NCBI GenBank assembly: GCA_903938075.1
Contig: CAJABS010000064.1
Span: forward strand, 1 to 8,865
Origin: an uncultured Chloroflexota bacterium
GTDB lineage: Bacteria > Chloroflexota > Limnocylindria > Limnocylindrales > Limnocylindraceae
DNA: 8,865 bases
Direction: 5' to 3'
The notes under the pieces: generated by a model
What the model saw: only the letters and a program-made list of their open reading frames with translations
The model's database searches: none
What the model was told of the DNA's origin: nothing
Part shown: piece after piece, positions 6,157 through 8,865 of the stretch
How the letters are laid out: every line of letters starts with the position of its first letter
Position numbering within the stretch: the stretch's first letter is position 1
Made by a program: the position numbers and the translations under genes

Positions 6157-6936
6157 TTACACGAGCCCCAAGCCCTCGACCCCCGCTTCGGCCAAACACT
6201 CAGGACCCTCGTTGCGCGCGTTGGAGACGAGGCGGGAGACAGGACGTGGCGTTAAGAGGTTTTCGGGCGCCGGGCCAAGCAGCCCAGCAACATCATCAAG
6301 GTGGGTGCCAGCGTCGAGCCAGGCGGCGCGTGCAGCGTCGTCACGCAGCATCACCGGCATGCGGTCGTGAATGCGCCCCACCACCGCATTCGCCTGCGTC
6401 GTGATAAGGGAGAACGTCAATGCCCCCTCGTGCTCGGTGGCAATGCCGCCCAGGGCGAATCGCCCGCCCGCGCTCGGCAGGTACGCCCACGGCTGCTTCG
6501 GTTCGCGCTTGCCAATGGGGCGCCCGAGCTCGGCGAGGTGTTCGGGGTTCTCCCACTCATAGAAGGCGTCGATCGGCACCAGCACCCGCCCCGTGCGGAA
6601 CGCGTCTCTAAAGGATGGGAGCGTTGCCACCGTCTCGGCCCGAGCGTTGAAGAGCCCTGATACGTGGGTGGTACGTGCCTTCTGCCAATGCGGGATCAGC
6701 CCCCAGCTGCCATACCCCAACTGGCGCCCCTCACCACGCTCCCCTCTATAAGGAGCAATGACAAGTGCCCGGCTCGAGGGAGCCATGTTCCAGCGCGGAT
6801 ACCACCCCGCACGTACCAACGACGTATCGCCTGGTGCCGGCGTGCTCAGGCTCTCGCGCAGCGCCACGCTGAGATCAGCGCCGAACTCCCGGGCGATCTC
6901 TTCGGGCGACGTGGCTTGAACGATGCGGCCGCACAT
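6157..6936 (-). CDS. SRAP domain protein (HMCES/YedK family), abasic-site DNA-protein crosslink enzyme
   Basis: This 259-residue cytoplasmic protein begins M-C-G-R; Cys2 becomes the N-terminal residue after Met removal and forms the thiazolidine link with abasic sites in single-stranded DNA. Other family residues are present: W-N-M-A-P (49-53), W-G-L-I-P-H-W (78-84), F-N-A-R-A-E-T (96-102), Glu127 in F-Y-E-W and His190 in I-H-D-R-M-P-V-M-L. The length is slightly above that of E. coli YedK. The start is fixed by the need for Cys2. The gene begins 18 bp after the stop of paralog B and ends 49 bp before paralog A, so it is wedged between two surface-protein paralogs to which it has no evident functional link. 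No Shine-Dalgarno sequence is visible; TATCCT lies 7 nt before the ATG. Confidence 0.96.
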   Translation of the reverse strand: MCGRIVQATSPEEIAREFGADLSVALRESLSTPAPGDTSLVRAGWYPRWNMAPSSRALVIAPYRGERGEGRQLGYGSWGLIPHWQKARTTHVSGLFNARAETVATLPSFRDAFRTGRVLVPIDAFYEWENPEHLAELGRPIGKREPKQPWAYLPSAGGRFALGGIATEHEGALTFSLITTQANAVVGRIHDRMPVMLRDDAARAAWLDAGTHLDDVAGLLGPAPENLLTPRPVSRLVSNARNEGPECLAEAGVEGLGLV

Positions 6937-6943
6937 GCGGCAC

Positions 6944-6949
6944 AGGATA
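6944..6949 (-). promoter_or_regulatory. Possible -10 element of a leaderless SRAP transcript
   Basis: The minus strand reads TATCCT, then 7 nt, then ATG. It fits TAnnnT with four of six matches to TATAAT and is the best of the four such hexamers in the window. It would let the SRAP gene be transcribed independently of paralog B. Confidence 0.42.
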
Positions 6950-6954
6950 CGCCT

Positions 6955-8313
6955 CTAGCGCTGCGCAGCCCCACTGCGTCGGCGCAGGCCCGCGCCAACC
7001 GCCAGTGTGATCAGCGCGAGTGTGCTGAGTGCCACGGTCCACGCGCTGCTCGTGCCAGCTGCACGATTCGTTTCCGGCAGCACATATGTTGGCTCATCGA
7101 GATAGGCGAACTCGCTACCTGTTGCTTCGGAGTACACCGAGCTGAATAGGCGACCGCCCAGCGTCGTGAGTGGTACGCACATACAAACAATGGACTGGTC
7201 GCTGTTGATCGGGAAGGGCACACGCTCCGTCACCGTACCGTTGGTGCGGTACACACCAGTGCTCGTACCGTCGCCCGCTACGAAGTAGAGGTAGTCCCCA
7301 AGGGTAGTGAAGTTCCACGGGAAACTGTCGCCCGGACCGACATTGATGTCTTCGATGCGCGAAGTGCCTGCAGTAGTGCCGTCGGTGCGCCAGAGCTCAT
7401 AGCCAGTTGTGCTGTCAATGGCATTGAAGTACAGGTAGGCACCGAGTGTGGTGGGGTAGAGCATGTCCCCGCTGCCACCAACATTGATGTCTTTGACGAG
7501 CGTGGTGCCAGCAGCGGTGCCGTCGGTGCGCCAAAGCTCATAGCCGGTGACGCCGTCGTCGGCACGGAAGTAGAGGTGGTCACCGAAAGTGGTGAGGTCG
7601 CCAGCGGAGCCGTTGCCACCCACATTGATGTCTTTCACGAGCGTCGTGCCAGCAGCGGTGCCGTCGGTGCGCCAGAGTTCTGCCCCGTTGATGCCGTCAT
7701 CGGCTTGGAAGTAGAGGTAGGCACCGTATGCGGTGAAGAAACCGGGGCTGCTGCTGCCACCAGCGCTGATGTTTTTCACGAGCGTGGTGCCGGCGGTGGT
7801 GCCGTCGGTGCGCCAGAGTTCGGTCCCGTTGGTGCCGTCGTCGGCTGTGAAGTAGAGGTGGGGGCCGTATGGGGTGAAGGTGCCAGGGTTACCACTGCCC
7901 ACTGCGTCAATGTCCTTCACGAGCGTGGTGCCAGCAGCGGTGCCGTCGGTGCGCCAAAGCTCATAGCCGGTGACGCCGTCGTCGGCACGGAAGTAGAGGT
8001 GGTCACCGAAAGTGGTGAGGTCGCCAGGGGAGCCGGTACCCGGGCCTGCGTTGATGTCTTTTACCAACGTGGTGGATGTACCGTTGGTGCGCCAGAGCTC
8101 AGACCCGCTGGTGCCGTCGTCTGCTGCGAAGTAGAGATAGTCACCAATGACATCGCTGTCGGACCAGTTAAGGCCGAAAGAACTGTCGCTACCCGGTCGA
8201 ATGCTGTCGACCACCGTAAAGGTGGGCGGGGTGGTGGCACGCACCGGCACGGCAGCAGCCATGAGGAGCGCGAGGGCTAAAGCAGCAGAGCGGCGGGTCT
8301 TCTTGGCGGGCAT
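6955..8313 (-). CDS. ELWxxDGT-repeat surface protein B with C-terminal LPETN anchor-like signal
   Basis: This is a 452-residue secreted protein. The signal peptide spans about 1-26 (M-P-A-K-K-T-R-R, alanine/leucine core, cleavage near V-P-V-R-A). Residues about 54-405 hold eight units of 46-48 residues; six carry near-perfect E-L-W-R-T-D/N-G-T, the seventh (G-V-Y-R-T-N-G-T) and eighth (S-E-F-A-Y) are degenerate. Each unit has A-D-D-G before the ELW strand. The only two cysteines are C-M-C at 377-379, just before the last unit. The end is L-P-E-T-N (412-416), a hydrophobic segment, then R-R-R and a short tail, as in sortase substrates but with Asn for Gly. ATG at 8313 has TAAGGAG 7 nt upstream; the longer GTG frame from 8445 is rejected because it starts inside a terminator hairpin. 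The function is unknown, and a structural or adhesive surface role is a guess. Confidence 0.92.
   Translation of the reverse strand: MPAKKTRRSAALALALLMAAAVPVRATTPPTFTVVDSIRPGSDSSFGLNWSDSDVIGDYLYFAADDGTSGSELWRTNGTSTTLVKDINAGPGTGSPGDLTTFGDHLYFRADDGVTGYELWRTDGTAAGTTLVKDIDAVGSGNPGTFTPYGPHLYFTADDGTNGTELWRTDGTTAGTTLVKNISAGGSSSPGFFTAYGAYLYFQADDGINGAELWRTDGTAAGTTLVKDINVGGNGSAGDLTTFGDHLYFRADDGVTGYELWRTDGTAAGTTLVKDINVGGSGDMLYPTTLGAYLYFNAIDSTTGYELWRTDGTTAGTSRIEDINVGPGDSFPWNFTTLGDYLYFVAGDGTSTGVYRTNGTVTERVPFPINSDQSIVCMCVPLTTLGGRLFSSVYSEATGSEFAYLDEPTYVLPETNRAAGTSSAWTVALSTLALITLAVGAGLRRRSGAAQR
7496..7612 (-). repeat. Near-identical repeat block, copy in unit 5 of paralog B
   Basis: These 117 bp match 7919-8035 with one difference (7605 C, 8028 G). 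The copies lie 423 bp apart, exactly three 141-bp units. Confidence 0.92.
7919..8035 (-). repeat. Near-identical repeat block, copy in unit 2 of paralog B
   Basis: This is the partner of 7496-7612, identical at 116 of 117 positions. The units between the two copies are clearly more diverged. Confidence 0.92.
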
Positions 8314-8320
8314 CTGGGTA

Positions 8321-8327
8321 CTCCTTA
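8321..8327 (-). promoter_or_regulatory. Strong ribosome binding site of paralog B
   Basis: TAAGGAG lies 7 nt before the ATG at 8313. It is the best Shine-Dalgarno sequence in the window. It fixes the start and shows that the host does use such sites for some genes. Confidence 0.85.
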
Positions 8328-8362
8328 CGAATGAGCGGGAAGCAGGGTGCCTCCATGGGTAG

Positions 8363-8368
8363 AGTTTA
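8363..8368 (-). promoter_or_regulatory. Weak candidate -10 of paralog B
   Basis: TAAACT on the minus strand fits TAnnnT and would give a leader of roughly 40-45 nt that includes the TAAGGAG site. A possible -35 (TTGCTA, 8382-8387) is only 13 nt away, too close for a standard promoter, so the call rests on the -10 alone. Confidence 0.22.
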
Positions 8369-8432
8369 AGGGAAACATGCCTAGCAACTGGGGTTTGGCG
8401 CATCGCCGCAGCGCATGCGAGCCCTCCAAACA

Positions 8433-8463
8433 GAACCGCCCCCACCCGTGGTGGAGGCGGTTC
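8433..8463 (-). terminator. Strong terminator hairpin after ELWxxDGT paralog C
   Basis: The minus-strand RNA forms a 14-bp stem with a 3-nt loop. One pair is a G-U wobble that would be a C-A mismatch in plus-strand RNA, so it suits minus-strand transcripts. The outer arm is GAACCGCC/GGCGGTTC. It lies 39 nt after the stop of paralog C and is followed by a short T-rich stretch (CTGTTTGG). It separates paralog C from paralog B. Confidence 0.8.
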
Positions 8464-8502
8464 GATTACTTCACGGAAGTAAATCGTACGAGCGGATACC
8501 CG

Positions 8503-8865
8503 TTAGCGCTGCGCAGCCCAACTGCGTCGGCGCAGGCCCGCGCCAACGGCCAACGTGATCAGCGCGAGGGTGCTGAGCGCAACAGTCCACGCGCTGCTCG
8601 TGCTGCCAGCACGATTCGTCTCTGGCAGCACGTAGGTTGGCTCGTCGAGATACGCAAACTCATGGCCCGTGTCGCTAGATTCCATACTTGTGAAGAGCCG
8701 ACCGCCCACGGCAACGAGATTTGTGTCGTAGCAGTCGCAGTTAATGTTCTGGCCCGCCGCGGGGAACGGCACAAGCTCCGTCACGGTGCCGTTGGAACGG
8801 TAAACGAGACTACCTGTTCCATCGTACCCAACGAAGTAGAGATAATCACCGAGAGGGGTGAGGAA
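8503..8865 (-). CDS. ELWxxDGT-repeat surface protein C, C-terminal part
   Basis: The reading frame is open to the right edge of the window, so only the last 120 codons are seen and the true start lies outside. The visible part has one unit (L-G-D-Y-L-Y-F-V-G-Y-D-G-T, then V-Y-R-S-N-G-T), C-D-C as its only cysteines, a final degenerate unit, the shared stretch E-F-A-Y-L-D-E-P-T-Y-V-L-P-E-T-N-R, a hydrophobic segment and R-R-R with a short tail. From E-F-A-Y onward it is almost identical to paralog B, also in DNA, which shows a recent tandem duplication or gene conversion. It is probably attached to the cell surface in the same way as B. Its own terminator follows. Confidence 0.9.
   Translation of the reverse strand, partial: FLTPLGDYLYFVGYDGTGSLVYRSNGTVTELVPFPAAGQNINCDCYDTNLVAVGGRLFTSMESSDTGHEFAYLDEPTYVLPETNRAGSTSSAWTVALSTLALITLAVGAGLRRRSWAAQR

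Larger units (their letters stand above)
7099..8154 (-). repeat. ELWxxDGT repeat array of paralog B, period about 141 bp
   Basis: Eight coding units have a 47-residue (141-bp) period. The phrases for E-L-W-R-T-D-G-T and T-T-L-V-K-D-I are almost identical in DNA between several units. Units 2 and 5 are nearly the same sequence. The high identity points to recent expansion or continuing exchange among units. Confidence 0.88.

Noticed and set aside
7099..8154. Regular 141-bp spacing that could suggest a CRISPR or satellite array
   Set aside because: The period is a whole number of codons, the frame stays open throughout and the units encode a known protein repeat. There are no short constant repeats with unique spacers.
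7576..8280. Long open frame of 234 codons on the plus strand opposite paralog B
   Set aside because: It is the antisense shadow of the 141-bp coding repeats, so its apparent protein repeats merely mirror the ELWxxDGT units. It has no signal peptide or family motif.
8314..8445. Upstream extension of paralog B to a GTG at 8445
   Set aside because: The extension would start inside the terminator hairpin of paralog C and would bury the signal peptide. The ATG at 8313 has TAAGGAG at 7 nt.

Overview
The window is a bacterial chromosome segment of moderately high GC. Seven complete genes and one partial gene all run on the minus strand, and one plus-strand gene fragment points at them from the left edge. 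Three things suggest Actinomycetota: the carboxypeptidase carries a jelly-roll tail of a type common in that phylum, three surface proteins end in sortase-like C-termini, and four genes look leaderless. This assignment is an inference of modest confidence. No RNA gene, insertion sequence, CRISPR array or phage gene was seen.

Layout from left to right. The 3' end of a polyphosphate kinase 2 family gene (plus strand) meets a small MORN-repeat gene (minus strand). A hairpin whose two arms contain the two stop codons separates them. The MORN gene lies 2 bp behind a fused methionine sulfoxide reductase msrAB. Upstream of msrAB are two secreted enzymes, an arylsulfotransferase (AssT-like) protein and a zinc carboxypeptidase of family M14, with 10 bp between them. 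The right half holds three paralogous secreted ELWxxDGT-repeat proteins, called A (4638-6107), B (6955-8313) and C (8503 to the window edge). A gene for an SRAP/HMCES-type abasic-site DNA-protein crosslinking protein sits between A and B.

No single pathway joins these genes. Five of the nine are secreted or surface proteins: two extracellular enzymes and three repeat proteins with signal peptides and a C-terminal LPxTN, hydrophobic segment and Arg/Lys tail. The others are stress or repair functions (MsrAB, SRAP), a polyphosphate enzyme and a small MORN protein. No system can be claimed as new from this sequence alone. The most informative signals are the LPxTN sorting-like signal and invariant CxC motif shared by the paralogs, a TAnnnT/CAnnnT-type hexamer 6-7 nt before the start codon of four genes that lack a Shine-Dalgarno sequence, near-identical repeat units inside paralog B, and two related terminator hairpins behind A and C.

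Every gap between genes is shorter than 200 bp, so there is no long gene-free stretch.
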